This document shows, in pieces, positions 1 to 12,564 of a stretch of DNA of 64,000 nt (its first letter is position 1; each line of letters opens with the position of its first letter). The DNA is from Panulirus ornatus (taxonomy: Eukaryota; Arthropoda; Malacostraca; Decapoda; Palinuridae), in the NCBI RefSeq assembly GCF_036320965.1, contig NC_092232.1, positions 57,018,253 to 57,082,252 on the forward strand, given 5' to 3'. The notes under the pieces were generated by a model. It saw nothing but the letters and a program-made list of their open reading frames with translations. It was not told the origin of the DNA and did not search any database. A program made the position numbers and the translations under genes.

Positions 1-445
1 CACATCACACCACCGTCCGTGTATGACTGCTGGAGAACATAACCCCAGGTTGTATATACTGGACGAAATGATTGCACATCAAATTGGAAATGACAATAAC
101 ACACTTATCCAAAAATATAAAGTGTATGTTAGTTCTGTATGTTAAGTAAGTACCTTATATTAATATTATGTCATAAACAGGTATCATTTAATTGTATAAT
201 TAATAACAGTCACCTATTACGTAGCACTTAGACATGTGGTGTGAAAATATAATACAATATCCATAAAAGGTTTTAGCAAAAATGTATAATTATGTTGATG
301 CAATAAGGAAAATATGAATGATGACCAACCTTGGTAGCTTGAGTTCTACAGAAGTGCTTCATGTTGCTTTGTAGTAAACACAACATTCCTAAATTGTCTT
401 GGCTCAGTCTCTCTCCGGCGTGACCTCACCTGCTGAGAACACCTG

Positions 446-558
446 CCAACTGAGGCAGCAGCTGACACACCTGGATATGGCAACTGATGCAGCAGCCGAC
501 ACATCTGGATATGGCAACTGAGGCAGGAGCTGGAGACACCTGAGTATGGCAACTGAGG
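446..558. repeat. 34-bp minisatellite, short copy
   Basis: About 3-4 degenerate units built on GGATATGGCAACTGAGGCAG. It is the counterpart of the longer, more regular array at 35608-35946. Confidence 0.75.
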
Positions 559-789
559 CTTGATAAAATGAATATTAGTCAGTGATTTTCCTAGGTGTAG
601 GTCGAGTTTTCACTTCCTTTAACGATGATTAATAAAGGTTTAATTGTGTTTTGTCTTGAGGCTGACGAGTGTTGGCAAGATTTGACCAGAATGCAGCAGA
701 GATAACACGTAGCTAGCGATCACTGCTGGAAAATCCAGAGTTATGAAGAACTAATGTGTGAGTTACGTCTTGTCATGTTATGTGAGAAG

Positions 790-790
<1 letters not shown>

Positions 791-879
<89 letters not shown>
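791..879. repeat. (AG)n microsatellite
   Basis: About 44 uninterrupted AG dinucleotides. The open frames across it on both strands (RERE and SLSL) are artefacts. The same locus in block A copy 2 is 36179-36264. Confidence 0.97.
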
Positions 880-883
<4 letters not shown>

Positions 884-1640
884 GATTAATGAAGATGTAT
901 CAGGGGTCAGAAAAGACACAAAGGAAGATGGAAAGGGAAAGAGAAGGAAAGAAGAAGCTAAACAAATAACAGAAGATCCGTCATAATGTGTTTCCCACAA
1001 AGTACTTGGCTTCAGTGTTAGATTTCAGATGAAGATGCTGGAAGAATAGTCGTGTGTATTATCCTTAAGTTCTCTGTGACGTCCAGATATCATCCACTCA
1101 CTCCACTTGTGCATATGTGAGGCAGTTCTTATAACAGCAGAGCAACAGTCACATCTGAACAATATGGTGGGAACATGGATTTTTCATGACCTACGCAAAA
1201 TGAAATAATCAGAATTGATTGTAAATATGTGTGCAAAGATTAAAATCAATGATGATTTATACTGAGTACCTGACGTAGATGCCAGACTCCTGCTTGAACA
1301 AGTGACTTGCCATTATTTTCGGTTGTTCACTATAATAGCCAAGAACTACCTCTTCATCATTAATGTTTTGGATGGGGAAGAAATTGCATCCTACATACCA
1401 CAATAGTCCAGCAGAGGTTTGGTTAACTCTGACTGATATAATTGTGCAAAATTTATAAATCAACCCCAGTAGTCAACCCAGTTAACTAAGACAAATACAT
1501 ATTAGTTTTATTTAATCATAAAAAAATATGAGAAATCATTGGTTGTTACAGTACCTTCATCATGTTGTCATGAAGTCCCTACTTGTCCTTACCATCAACA
1601 CAAGTAATCTACTTTTCATTACTTCTGTTTTATCTCTGAT

Positions 1641-3475
1641 TCTCTTTACAGTCTTTATATATAGCAAGATATCTTGAGACATATCTATGGTCATATATTG
1701 ATCTTTACAGTCTTTATATATAGCAAGATATCTTGAGACACATCTATGGCCAGATATTGATCTTTACAGTCTTTATATATAGCAAGATATCTTGAGACAT
1801 ATCTATGGTCATATATTGATCTTTACAGTCTTTATATATAACAAGATATCTTGAGACATATCTATGGTCAGATATTGATCTTTACAGTCTTTATATATAG
1901 CAAGATATCTTGAGACACATCTATGGCCAGATATTGATCTTTACAGTCTTTATATATAGCAAGATATCTTGAGACATATCTATGGTCATATATTGATCTT
2001 TACAGTCTTTATATATAGCAAGATATCTTGAGACATATCTATGGTCATATATTGATCTTTACAGTCTTTATATATAGCAAGATATCTTGAGACATATCTA
2101 TGGTCAGATATTGATCTTTAAAGTCTTTACATATAGCAAGATATATTGAGACACATCTATAGTCATATATTGATCTTTACAGTCTTTATATATAGCAAGA
2201 TATCTTGAGACATATCTATGGTCAGATATTGATCTTTACAGTCTTTATATATAGCAAGATATCTTGAGACATATCTATGGTCATATATTGATCTTTACAG
2301 TCTTTATATATAGCAAGATATCTTGAGACATATCTATGGTCATATATTGATCTTTACAGTCTTTATATATAGCAAGATATCTTGAGACATATCTATGGTC
2401 AGATATTGATCTTTACAGTCTTTATATATAGCAAGATATCTTGAGACATATCTATGGTCATATATTGATCTTTACAGTCTTTATATATAGCAAGATATCT
2501 TGAGACACATCTATGGTCATATATTGATCTTTACAGTCTTTATATATAGCAAGATATCTTGAGACATATCTATGGTCAGATATTGATCTTTACAGTCTTT
2601 ATATATAGCAAGATATCTTGAGACATATCTATGGTCAGATATTGATCTTTACAGTCTTTATATATAGCAAGATATCTTGAGACATATCTATGGTCATATA
2701 TTGATCTTTACAATCTTTATATATAGCAAGATATCTTGAGACATATCTATGGTCAGATATTGATCTTTACAGTCTTTACATATAGCAAGATATATTGAGA
2801 CACATCTATAGTCATGTATTGATCTTTACAGTCTTTATATATAGCAAGATATCTTGAGACATATCTATGGTCAGATATTGATCTTTACAGTCTTTATATA
2901 TAGCAAGATATCTTGAGACATATCTATGGTCATATATTGATCTTTACAGTCTTTATATATAGCAAGATATCTTGAGACATATCTATGGTCAGATATTGAT
3001 CTTTACAGTCTTTATATATAGCAAGATATCTTGAGACATATCTATGGTCAGATATTGATCTTTACAGTCTTTATATATAGCAAGATATCTTGAGACATAT
3101 CTATGGTCAGATATTGATCTTTACAGTCTTTACATATAGCAAGATATCTTGAGACACATCTATAGTCATATATTGATCTTTACAGTCTTTATATATAGCA
3201 AGATATCTTGAGACATATCTATGGTCAGATATTGATCTTTACAGTCTTTACATATAGCAAGATATATTGAGACATATCTATGGTCATATATTGATCTTTA
3301 CAGTCTTTATATATAGCAAGATATCTTGAGACATATCTATGGTCAGATATTGATCTTTACAGTCTTTATATATAGCAAGATATCTTGAGACACATCTATA
3401 GTCATATATTGATCTTTACAGTCTTTATATATAGCAAGATATCTTGAGACATATCTATGGTCAGATATTGATCTT
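1641..3475. repeat. 59-bp satellite array, about 31 units
   Basis: Head-to-tail units of 59 bp beginning GATCTTTACAGTCTTTATAT and containing the 10-bp palindrome AAGATATCTT. Variants are a few point changes (catatatt or cagatatt ends, acacatc or acatatc). The orthologous array in block A copy 2 has about 7 units. No long ORF runs through it. Confidence 0.96.
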
Positions 3476-3868
3476 TTTTTCTCTGTTTGTTTGTTGTCAT
3501 ATGGAAATTCATGGTAATAAAGGTTCATTGTTGTCAGGCTAAAATCTAAGGTCTGGTCTGTATCAATCAACAAACCTGCTTTTCTAAACCTGTATCACAT
3601 GAGCCCTCATTGTGTGGCCTTCGAGAGAATGTAAGTCTGGTTATCCTACATATGGCAGGCTTCTAATGCCTGGTATTGTTGTGTCATTCTTCTCTTTATG
3701 CACAAACTTCGTCCATTGTGTTGCCACAAGGATTCACCAAGTTGTTGATGGCCGTGGCTGGGGGATGAAGGTCACATTAAATGTAATTAAGGTTAATTTG
3801 TCATGTTACTGCAATAAACTAATGTTCCTGTTCGTCCTGTATGGTTATTCTACATCACACAACACCAT

Positions 3869-3871
<3 letters not shown>

Positions 3872-3952
<81 letters not shown>
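3872..3952. repeat. (CT)n microsatellite
   Basis: About 40 CT dinucleotides, absent from the corresponding place (~37660) in block A copy 2, so gained or lost after the duplication. Confidence 0.96.
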
Positions 3953-3953
<1 letters not shown>

Positions 3954-4138
3954 ATTGCTGGAAGCAGTATAACGGATCCTTATAATACTGATGTATGAGG
4001 GATATAAACTCAGTCTCCAGTGTTTAGTCTCGATTCCCAGAAACCTTGGAAAGGTAAAGACTCACTCAGTTCCCCGGGGGCCCGGCTCTGTGTTGTTGTG
4101 TAAGACAAACGTAAAGTCTATCATTACCTATAGCTATA

Positions 4139-4487
4139 CCGCAGTCATGTTGGCAACACTACTACCATAACCGGCCCACTCCACTTCCCTCCAGGCCGGC
4201 TACCTGACACGCACACCTCATTGGTTGTTGCTATTTTGAACGCCAATTTTATCGTTAAAATTTAAATCGAAACTGTATCAGTTTTATATCAGTGCGTACA
4301 CAGTATCATTATATTGCGGTGAACATCTACATTATGTTGATTATTTAAGATAACAAGTAGGAGACAAAAAGAAATATCCAGAGCGAAAAAAAAGTCCAGA
4401 TTGGAGCGCCCCAGCCGGCCAGGGGGGAAGTGGAGTCGCCGGGACTAAGCCATCACGAGTGACCAGCGTTGCCAACATGACTGCGGG
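4139..4487. mobile_element. MITE with ~75-bp imperfect terminal inverted repeats
   Basis: The left end at 4139-4210 (CCGCAGTCATGTTGGCAACA, then CACTCCACTTCCCTCCAGGC) recurs as its reverse complement at 4412-4487. The interior of about 200 bp is AT-rich with no ORF. This is the form of a non-autonomous DNA transposon. The left end is also present at 37868 in block A copy 2, where the right end is missing and a Jockey LINE follows. No clear target-site duplication is visible, so the superfamily is unassigned. Confidence 0.75.
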
Positions 4488-4825
4488 CGGCAGAGTAGCA
4501 CATAAATGTTCAAGCTCAAGTTGCCAAGTTTCTCTGTTCTTAATCTAACCCTTAACAATTATTTCATTATGTGACACTCTGTGTCCAGGTAGTGGCCATT
4601 ATAACAATATAATCTGGAAAATAGATAGGCTGAAAACAACCCAAAATCGTGATCTAAATGAGTGTTAATCACCAAAGAAGTGTGGCAGTTGTGACTGAAC
4701 GTCATTAAACCCGTCCAAAATGATGCCATGGATGATAACTCACTGGTAAGTCCGTAGCCGTCACCTCCACCCTCACCAGAACAGCTATGTTACCACACCA
4801 AGGCACCTGGGTTCACTCACTATGA

Positions 4826-6735
4826 ATCATAGGTTCGAGATTCACAACGGTTCCCATACCATCATGATTCATAACGGTTCCCATACCATCATGATTCATA
4901 ACGGTTCCCATACCATCATGATTCATAACGGTTCCCATACCATCATGATTCATAACGGTTCCCATACCATCATGATTCATAACAGTTCCCATACCATCAT
5001 GATTCATAACGGTTCCCATACCATCATGATTCATAACGGTTCCCATACCATCATGATTCACAACGGGTCCCATACCATCATGATTCACAACGGTTCCCAT
5101 ACCATCATGATTCACAACGGTTCCCATACCATCATGATTCATAACGGTTTCTATACCATCATGATTCATAACGGTTCCCATACCATCATGATTCATAACG
5201 GTTCCCATACCATCATGATTCATAACGGTTCCCATACCATCATGATTCATAACGGTTCCCATACCATCATGATTCACAACGGTTCCCATACCATCATGAT
5301 TCATAACGGTTCCCATACCATCATGATTCATAACGGTTCCCATACCATCATGATTCATAACGGTTCCGATACCATCATGATTCATAACGGTTCCCATACC
5401 ATCATGATTCACAACGGTTCCCATACCATCATGATTCATAACGGTTCCCATACCATCATGATTCATAACGGTTCCCATACCATCATGATTCATAACGGTT
5501 CCCATACCATCATGATTCACAACGGTTCCCATACCATCATGATTCATAACGGTTCCCATACCATCATGATTCATAACGGTTCCCATACCATCATGATTCA
5601 TAACGGTTCCCATACCATCATGATTCATAACGGTTCCCATACCATCATGATTCATAACGGTTCCCATACCATCATGATTCATAACGGTTCCCATACCATC
5701 ATGATTCATAACGGTTCCCATACCATCATGATTCATAACGGTTCCCATACCATCATGATTCATAACGGTTCCCATACCATCATGATTCACAACGGTTCCC
5801 ATACCATCATGATTCATAACAGCTCCCATACCATCATGATTCATAACGGTTCCCATACCATCATGATTCATAACGGTTCCCATACCATCATGATTCATAA
5901 CGGTTCCCATACCATCATGATTCATAACAGCTCCCATACCATCATGATTCATAACGGTTCCCATACCATCATGATTCATAACGGTTCCCATACCATCATG
6001 ATTCATAACGGTTCCCATACCATCATGATTCATAACGGTTCCCATACCATCATGATTCATAACGGTTCCCATACCATCATGATTCACAACGGTTCCCATA
6101 CCATCATGATTCATAACAGTTCCCACACCATCATGATTCATAACGGTTCCCATACCATCATGATTCATAACAGTTCCCATACCATCATGATTCATAACGG
6201 TTCCCATACCATCATGATTCATAACAGTTCCCACACCATCATGATTCATAACGGCTCCCATACCATCATGATTCATAACAGTTCCCATACCATCATGATT
6301 CATAACGGTTCCCATACCATCATGATTCATAACGGTTACCATACCATCATGATTCATAACGGTTCCCATACCATCATGATTCATAACGGTTCCCATACCA
6401 TCATGATTCATAACAGTTCCCATACCATCATGATTCACAACGGTTCCCATACCATCATGATTCATAACGGTTCCCATACCATCATGATTCACAACGGTTC
6501 CCATACCATCATGATTCATAACGGTTCCCATACCATCATGATTCATAACGGTTCCCATACCATCATGATTCATAACGGTTCCCATACCATCATGATTCAT
6601 AACGGTTCCCATACCATCATGATTCATAACGGTTCCCATACCATCATGATTCATAACGGTTCCCATACCATCATGATTCATAACGGTTCCCATACCATCA
6701 TGATTCACAAGAGTTCCGATACCATCATGATTCGA
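4826..6735. repeat. 27-bp minisatellite, ~70 units, open on both strands
   Basis: About 70 units of 27 bp (core GGTTCCCATACCATCATGAT). Because 27 is a multiple of three and the unit has no stop, open frames of about 640 codons exist on both strands: a 9-residue repeat HNGSHTIMI on + and NHDGMGTVM on -. Unit differences include many amino-acid changes (G/S, M/V, M/I), which argues against a constrained protein. No promoter or flanking coding sequence supports either frame, so I call it a minisatellite, not a gene. Confidence 0.9.
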
Positions 6736-6790
6736 ATGCGAGAGGCGTGAGCTCGGCAACAAACCTTCTAGACTTTAATCAACGACTGTA

Positions 6791-7190
6791 CAACATACAG
6801 GTGGCTCCGTCACTGTAGACGTCAGTCATCATACATTACTGGTTGTCTGGTACAACATACAGGTGGCTCCGTCACTGTAGACGTCAGTCACCATACATTA
6901 CTGGTTGTCTGGTACAACATACAGGTGGCTCCGTCACTGTAGACGTCAGTCATCATACATTACTGGTTGTCTGGTACAACATACAGGTGGCTCCGTCACT
7001 GTAGACGTCAGTCATCATACATTACTGGTTGTCTGGTACAACACACAGGTGGCTCCGTCACTGTAGACGTCAGTCACCATACATTACTGGTTGTCTGGTA
7101 CAACATACAGGTGGCTCCGTCACTGTACACGTCAGTCACCATACATTACTGGTTGTCTGGTACAACATACAGGTGGTTCCCTCACTGTAG
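6791..7190. repeat. 62-bp minisatellite, ~6.5 units
   Basis: Units start at about 6791, 6853, 6915, 6977, 7039, 7101 and 7163, each with CAACATACAGGTGGCTCCGT and then CACTGTAGACGTCAG. It directly follows the 27-bp array. Confidence 0.95.
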
Positions 7191-8500
7191 ACACTGTAGA
7201 TTCTTTAGGTTTAACCATAAACCTTAACTAAAGCAATATGGCAACATGAACAAATTTTACGACTGAAATATCAGAGACGATCGAAATTAAGAGTGAATGA
7301 GAACGATATAAACACACAGTTTAAAAGGACAAAGTATGAATGGCTGCCAGGGAATAAAAGGCCGAACAACTAAATTTAAAAGTTCGCGTTCAGTAGCAGA
7401 GTTAAATTAATTGTACAGACTTCAATTGCTCTGGTGGAATTTAAAGGTCATGTGTACCTCTACTGTCAGAATTTAAAGGTTCATATTAAAGTGCAAAATT
7501 CCAAGAATATCGTTAAAATAATTAACTTTAAAATTCTTTAGTTATGTGAAGCATTTCATACAACAGCTGCAATATGACGGTGTATAAAAGTTCACTGTTG
7601 CATGGTAGTATCAGTGTTTAATTGACGAGGTTAATTAACCTAACCTAACCTAACCTAACCTAATGACGTATCTAAAAGGACTTTGTTGACATAATGCAGC
7701 TGGAAGATTTACGTTCAAATGATCATGTTTAAATGTTCGTTAATGAATGAGGGAGTTAAATGGATGAATTTTAAGTTCGCGTTTCATGGAGTCGTTTTGA
7801 AACAATTTGTTAAAATGTCAGAGTTTAAATGATTATATGTACCAGGTTGGCCAGATGGCGGGAGTGTGTAGACAGAGCCATAATCATCCGATGATTGCAT
7901 TTAGAAACTGACAGATGTAATATAGCAAGAAATATGAACAAAACAGTGAGTTGATGACATGTTTCATATATTTGTAATACAACTCTGAAGATAGTTCGTA
8001 GATCCTTAAGGGGAATGAATGGTGGATAAATGGTGAGAAAATGTGCAAAAACGGGGCTAAGTATTTCAGTCCAAACTAGAATTCTTTTGTTCACTTCTTC
8101 GACATTGATCTCATGACATTTCAATGGCTGAGATTTACATGATACAGAAAACCATCGAACAGGGACGATAGACAAATAAAAGGTTATATAAATAGGTAAA
8201 CTTGGTAGATGTAGGTGCAATCAGAGTCGCCTATGATTTCGTTCACAGCGAATGAGATGATAAATGGGCGAGGCTATAACCATCGTCTATGATTATTGTA
8301 AATGACTAATAATGATTAATCTTTATTGTTTTTGTGCGACTGCTGTTAGCCTTTGAAGGTTAATGTTCCCTCAAAGTTGCCCGGACCCTACCACTAGGAG
8401 GTCAGCAGTTCGACTTAGGGTCCATTTGTGCCATGTTTATGGCACCTAACAGAATGAATGTATTTTTCTTATTTTTTTTCATCCCTATGGATGGGACTCA
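7191..8500. other. No gene seen (7.2-8.5 kb)
   Basis: Apart from the telomere-like run at 7636-7663 this is ordinary AT-rich sequence. The open frame at 7825-8220 on the minus strand has no recognisable motif and no start context, and I treat it as chance. Confidence 0.6.
7636..7663. repeat. Interstitial telomere-like (TAACC)n
   Basis: Five and a half perfect copies of TAACC, that is (GGTTA)n on the other strand, matching the arthropod telomere repeat TTAGG. Too short to mark a chromosome end; probably an interstitial relic or a retroelement tail. Confidence 0.8.
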
Positions 8501-8701
8501 TAAATGTTAGGAACTTTTCCTAACGATTTGATCCTTTATGGTAACCGCTTCATTAGTACAATAGTTTGTCAATAATTTGCAACTGAATGAGAACTTTTGA
8601 CAGAGGAAATGTCTTGTGAGGACCGGGTATAACAGGGTCGACTGCTGGAGGAGGAGCAGCTTCTCCAATCTCAGGGACGGGAACTTAAGGTTCAAGGAAT
8701 T

Positions 8702-9451
8702 TCAGGGATGAATGTTGGTGGTGTGGACTTTAATCTTCAACACGGCCGCTTCAGCTTTAGGGTCGGCTGCTGCTGCTGCAGGTGCTGCAGATCCTCCAGT
8801 CGCAGCGACGGACACATCAGGGTCTTCATCGACGACCAGTACGAGTACGTCGGGATCCACCAAGCCTGATTCATCCCCATAGAAGTAGGGGATCAAGGTC
8901 ACCAATTCAGTGGTAGGCATCACTTTGCCCCGTTGTTTGGTGGGAGCCAAAGAAACATTGATGGGGATGGCGGCTGCTCCTGTGTCAATTACACCAGTTT
9001 CCTCGCTGGGTCCGCCTTTGCACAGGTCATCATCATCTTGATGCCGAGTCTGTCTCTTCACCACTACTCTCTCGTGCACGGGTTCGATATCCAGATGTGA
9101 TCTCTTCCTGGAAGGCCTTTGGCATTCTGGAAGGCACCGCTTTCCTCCCTGGGCCAGGCCCTCACTGCCGGACAACCAGGCAATTCTGGTGTAGGCGTAC
9201 TCCTGGTGGCGGCCGTTGCGTCCTCCAAGTCTGCGATCTGCCTTGATGCCCCACCGTCCCAGTGTTCTCCCGACGTTCAGGACGGCAGCTTTCTCGTACC
9301 CGAACCCTTCGCAGAATTCACAGTATCGCAAATATAGCTCAGTTCGGCTTATACAATCTTTAACAGCCCCGGTTTGCTGGATGTGAGCCTCGAAAAATTC
9401 AAGGAAGGATTCCTTGCCAGGGTACCGATGGGCAGCGCGGACGTGAGTCAT
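8702..9451 (-). CDS. Winged-helix (D5-C-terminal-like) protein, type 1
   Basis: Intronless frame of 249 residues from the ATG at 9451. An in-frame upstream ATG at 9538 lies inside the promoter-like boxes, so I prefer 9451. Residues about 34-93 carry the pattern RTELYLRYCEFC, a spacer, NVGRTLGRWGI, a glycine-rich turn and YTRIAWL. I read this as the winged helix-turn-helix found at the C-terminus of D5-type primase-helicases of large DNA viruses and phages; this is family inference by eye. The same layout recurs in the proteins at 25054-25731 and 54845-55600, so these are distant paralogues. The rest is low complexity: a basic stretch with KRQTR, then acidic and Ala-rich sequence. Downstream (about 8640-8570, another frame) lies a Pro-rich stretch, APPPAVDPVIPGP, which could be a C-terminus lost by frameshift. 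The role is likely DNA binding, the partner unknown. Confidence 0.6.
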   Translation of the reverse strand: MTHVRAAHRYPGKESFLEFFEAHIQQTGAVKDCISRTELYLRYCEFCEGFGYEKAAVLNVGRTLGRWGIKADRRLGGRNGRHQEYAYTRIAWLSGSEGLAQGGKRCLPECQRPSRKRSHLDIEPVHERVVVKRQTRHQDDDDLCKGGPSEETGVIDTGAAAIPINVSLAPTKQRGKVMPTTELVTLIPYFYGDESGLVDPDVLVLVVDEDPDVSVAATGGSAAPAAAAADPKAEAAVLKIKVHTTNIHP

Positions 9452-9484
9452 TTCTGCGATCTGGTGAGATGAGTGATTTACTTG

Positions 9485-9548
9485 ACGAAGTAAACTTTCA
9501 TAGACCAGCACTTGCAAAAATATAGTGAAGCCACACAAAAATATAGTA
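9485..9548 (-). promoter_or_regulatory. Promoter-like signature of winged-helix gene 1
   Basis: Read on the minus strand: CTACTATATTTTTG, then GCTTCACTATATTTTTGC, then about 25 nt later GTTTACTTCGTCAAG. The order matches the region before the RRM gene (TTACTATATTTTT, CTCACTATATTTG, then GGTTACTTCGTAAAG). It ends about 35 nt before the ATG at 9451. The TAACCGAGGTTA dyad itself is not intact here. Function is inferred from position and recurrence only. Confidence 0.5.
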
Positions 9549-9611
9549 GACTAGCGTTTCCTCATTGATTTAATATCCTAGATGATAGATTAACAGAGTG
9601 AAGTTGAAGCA

Positions 9612-9647
9612 CTAGTGTAGTGAAGATGAAACATCAATATAGTGAAG
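9612..9647 (-). promoter_or_regulatory. Second TTCACTA motif cluster
   Basis: Minus strand reads TCTTCACTATATTG and then TCTTCACTACACTAG, two more copies of the TTCACTA core found before the cassette-type genes. It lies between the nearer signature and a (GT)n tract. It may be an upstream element or repeat debris. Confidence 0.35.
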
Positions 9648-9749
9648 ATAGCAGGATACGGTAGAGGGTGTACACTGGGCAGAATTACCTCTTGTGGAGA
9701 GTGTAATGTAGCTTGTAGTGGAAAGATAATGACATAAATGATGGTGTGC

Positions 9750-9935
<186 letters not shown>

Positions 9936-9948
9936 TGGTACAAAGACT

Positions 9949-10814
9949 ATATAAGAAGGACAGGAAAGCAGGAGTAATCTCGCGTGAGCAATGACTGCTT
10001 TAATTGTGCGCGTTGTCAACAGCTGGTGGTACTAATTACCCTTGCGCTGTCTGGCTGTCTGTTTGTTGACGAAAACTTTACAGTGAGTTTTCAGTTTAAA
10101 AAAAGAAAATAATCTAAAACTTGTTTTTTCATGTTTTTCCCAAGGATGAATTATTGTACGGACGACTTGAGACAACTATGAGCAATAACATATATAGGTA
10201 ACATTAAACACAATGTTAGGGACCAAATCAAGTGGACGGTTTCATCAACATTCATGCCATATCAACCAGGACATATTTCATTCTTTAACATTAAAGCAAC
10301 ATATTTACATACATATCCTGTAATTGGTCCACGTAAGCCTAATGATCCTGATGAAGTAATTATGCTGATAAGAGATGATGGGAAATACTCTAACAATAAT
10401 GAGCTTGAAAACAAAGTTAACTAGCATAAGTGACTCGTCAATAAGTAAGCTCAAGAATATTTTTTTCTTTAATTACAAAACTGTAGGTATTGGGGAAATA
10501 TGGTATGTACTTCTTGATATCTAAAAAATTCGCCTTTGTCTTTGTTGAGTTTGTAGAAAAATGTGGTTGTTTGTTATCTACTTGTCTTAGATTTATCCCA
10601 TCCTACGTTTATATTTATGAATGTCTTACCAATTCCATTACAGCAATACCCCTTACCTTTCTTTGTCCTGTGGAAATGTGTGTAAAATGTGATGTGTGGG
10701 AGTAGTTTTCCTCCTCTTACATATCACACATAGATAACATCTTTTTCTGCTCTTAATCATATATTTGATTAATCTCATGTGAGTTCTACGTACAGAATCA
10801 CAGACACCATTATC
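9949..10814. other. No gene seen (9.95-10.8 kb)
   Basis: AT-rich sequence without a recognisable ORF, tandem array or RNA gene. The short open frame at 10490-10705 has no domain or start context. Confidence 0.6.
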
Positions 10815-10821
10815 TCTCACC

Positions 10822-11388
10822 GTCATGTTCACTACAGAGAGAGACACCATTATCTCTCACCATCATGTTCACCATAGAGGGAGACACCATTATCTCTCAC
10901 CATCATGTTCAATACAGAGGGAGACACCATTGTCTCTCACCATCATGTTCACTATAGAGGGAGACACCATTATCTCTCACCATCATGTTCAATACAGAGG
11001 GAGACACCATTGTCTCTCACCATCATGTTCACTATAGAGGGAGACACCATTATCTCTCACCGTCATGTTCACTACAGAGAGAGACACCCTTTTCTCTCAC
11101 CATCATGTTCAATACAGAGGGAGACACCATTATCTCTCACCATCATGTTCACTACAGAGGGAGACACCATTATCTCTCACCATCATGTTCACTACAGAGG
11201 GAGACACCATTGTCTCTCACCATCATGTTCAATACAGAGGGAGACACCATTATCTCTCAATATCATGTTCACTACAGAGGGAGACACCATTATCTCTCAC
11301 CATCATGTTCAATACAGAGGGAGACACCATTATCTCTCACCATCATGTTCACTACAGAGGGAGACACCATTATCTCTCACCATCATTA
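10822..11388. repeat. 40-bp minisatellite with TTCACTA core, ~14 units
   Basis: Fourteen units of 40 bp, each with CATCATGTTCACTACAGAGG (variants TTCACTATAG, TTCAATACAG) and then GAGACACCATTATCTCTCAC. The period is not a multiple of three, so overlapping frames are a by-product. The TTCACTA core is the same 7-mer seen in the promoter-like boxes of the flanking genes. Confidence 0.95.
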
Positions 11389-11469
11389 AGTTCTGGCCTG
11401 CAAGTAACAGAGATCTGCTACTCAGGACCACCTGGCCATTGTTTGTTTGTGCCAACATTTCCATCTATC

Positions 11470-12412
11470 GATCGCCAATATAACCAGTCTGTCCCATCTA
11501 TCGATCACTATAACCAATCTGTCCCATCTATTTATTTTCATTATACACTGTCTGTCCCCATCTATCGATCTTCACTATACCCTGTCTGTCCCATCTATCG
11601 ATCACTATAACCAATCTGTCCCATCTATTTATTTTCATTATACACTGTCTGTCCCCATCTATCGATCTTCACTATACCCTGTCTGCCACCATCTATCGAT
11701 CTTCACTATACCCTGTCTGTCCCATCTATCGATCTTCACGATACCTTGTCTGTCCTATCTATCGATCTTCACTATACCCAGCCTGTCCCATCTATGGATC
11801 TTCACTATACCCTGTCTGTCCCATCAATCAATTCATTATAATGTGTGTCCCATCTACACATCTTCACTATGCCCTCTGTCCCATCTATGGATCTTCACTA
11901 TACCTAGCCTGTCCCATCTATCAATCTTCACTATACCCTGTCTGTCCCATCAATCAATTCATTATAATGTGTGTCCCGTCTACACATCTTCACTATAACC
12001 TCTGTCCCATCTATGGATCTTCACTATACCCAGCACCCAGCCTGTCCCATCTATGGATCTTCACTATACCCTGTCTGTCCTATCAATCAATTCATTATAA
12101 TGTGTGTCCCATCTGCACATCTTCACTATACCATCTGTCCCATCTATGGATCTTCACTATACCCAGCCTGTCCCATCTATCAATCTTCACTATACCCTGT
12201 CTGTCCCATCTATGGATCTTCACTATACCCAGCCTGTCCCATCTATCAATCTTCACTATACCCTGTCTGTCCCATCTATGGATCTTCACTATACCCTGTC
12301 TGTCCCATCTATCAATCTTCACTGTACCCAGTCTGTCCCATCTATGGATGTTCACTATACCCTGTCTGTCCTACTTATCGATCTTCACTATATCCAGTCT
12401 GTCCCATCCACC
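11470..12412. repeat. ~33-bp minisatellite with TTCACTATACC core and higher-order structure
   Basis: About 28 degenerate units built on ATCTTCACTATACCCTGTCT followed by GTCCCATCTATCG. A larger pattern including CAATCAATTCATTATAATGT returns at about 11826, 11949 and 12088. It ends about 150 bp before the promoter-like boxes of the RRM gene. Every unit carries TTCACTATA or a one-base variant. No coding meaning is likely. Confidence 0.9.
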
Positions 12413-12564
12413 TGTACCCCTGGTCACCATGTAATAACCATTAACCCACCTACAATATTTTAGATGGTCTCTGCATTCAAAATCGCCGAAGTCGACATGC
12501 TTTTGTTTGTATAAAGTCGACTATGCTTTTATTTCTATGTAGGATATTAGAGCATGGGGGTACC

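Larger units (their letters stand above)
1..4480. repeat. Segmental duplication block A, copy 1
   Basis: This block matches 35183-38128 in the same orientation almost base for base outside its tandem arrays. Shared parts are the 34-bp repeat, an (AG)n tract, the 59-bp satellite, about 300 bp of non-repetitive sequence and the left end of a MITE. The copies differ mainly in array length (about 31 versus 7 units of 59 bp) and in a (CT)n tract found only here. Short open frames in it, such as 1257-1463 and 3612-3998, show no recognisable domain and I treat them as chance. The duplication probably continues left of the window, because homology starts at base 1. Confidence 0.85.

Noticed and set aside
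3612..3998. ORF beginning MWPSRECKSGYPTYG, present in both block A copies
   Set aside because: It runs into the (CT)n tract in copy 1 and ends soon in copy 2. No domain; conservation is explained by the recent duplication.
4813..6762. A 649-residue repeat protein on the minus strand (and 642 residues on plus)
   Set aside because: Both strands are equally open because the 27-bp unit has no stop. Variants change residues freely and there is no promoter or flanking coding sequence.
10822..11388. Similarity of TTCACTATAGAGGGAGA to a T7-type phage promoter (TCACTATAGGGAGA)
   Set aside because: The upstream half of the phage consensus is absent, most units read TTCACTACAG, and no phage-type polymerase gene is in view. 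Probably coincidence.
10822..12412. CRISPR-like arrays
   Set aside because: Units are contiguous direct repeats without unique spacers, and this is eukaryotic DNA. They are minisatellites.
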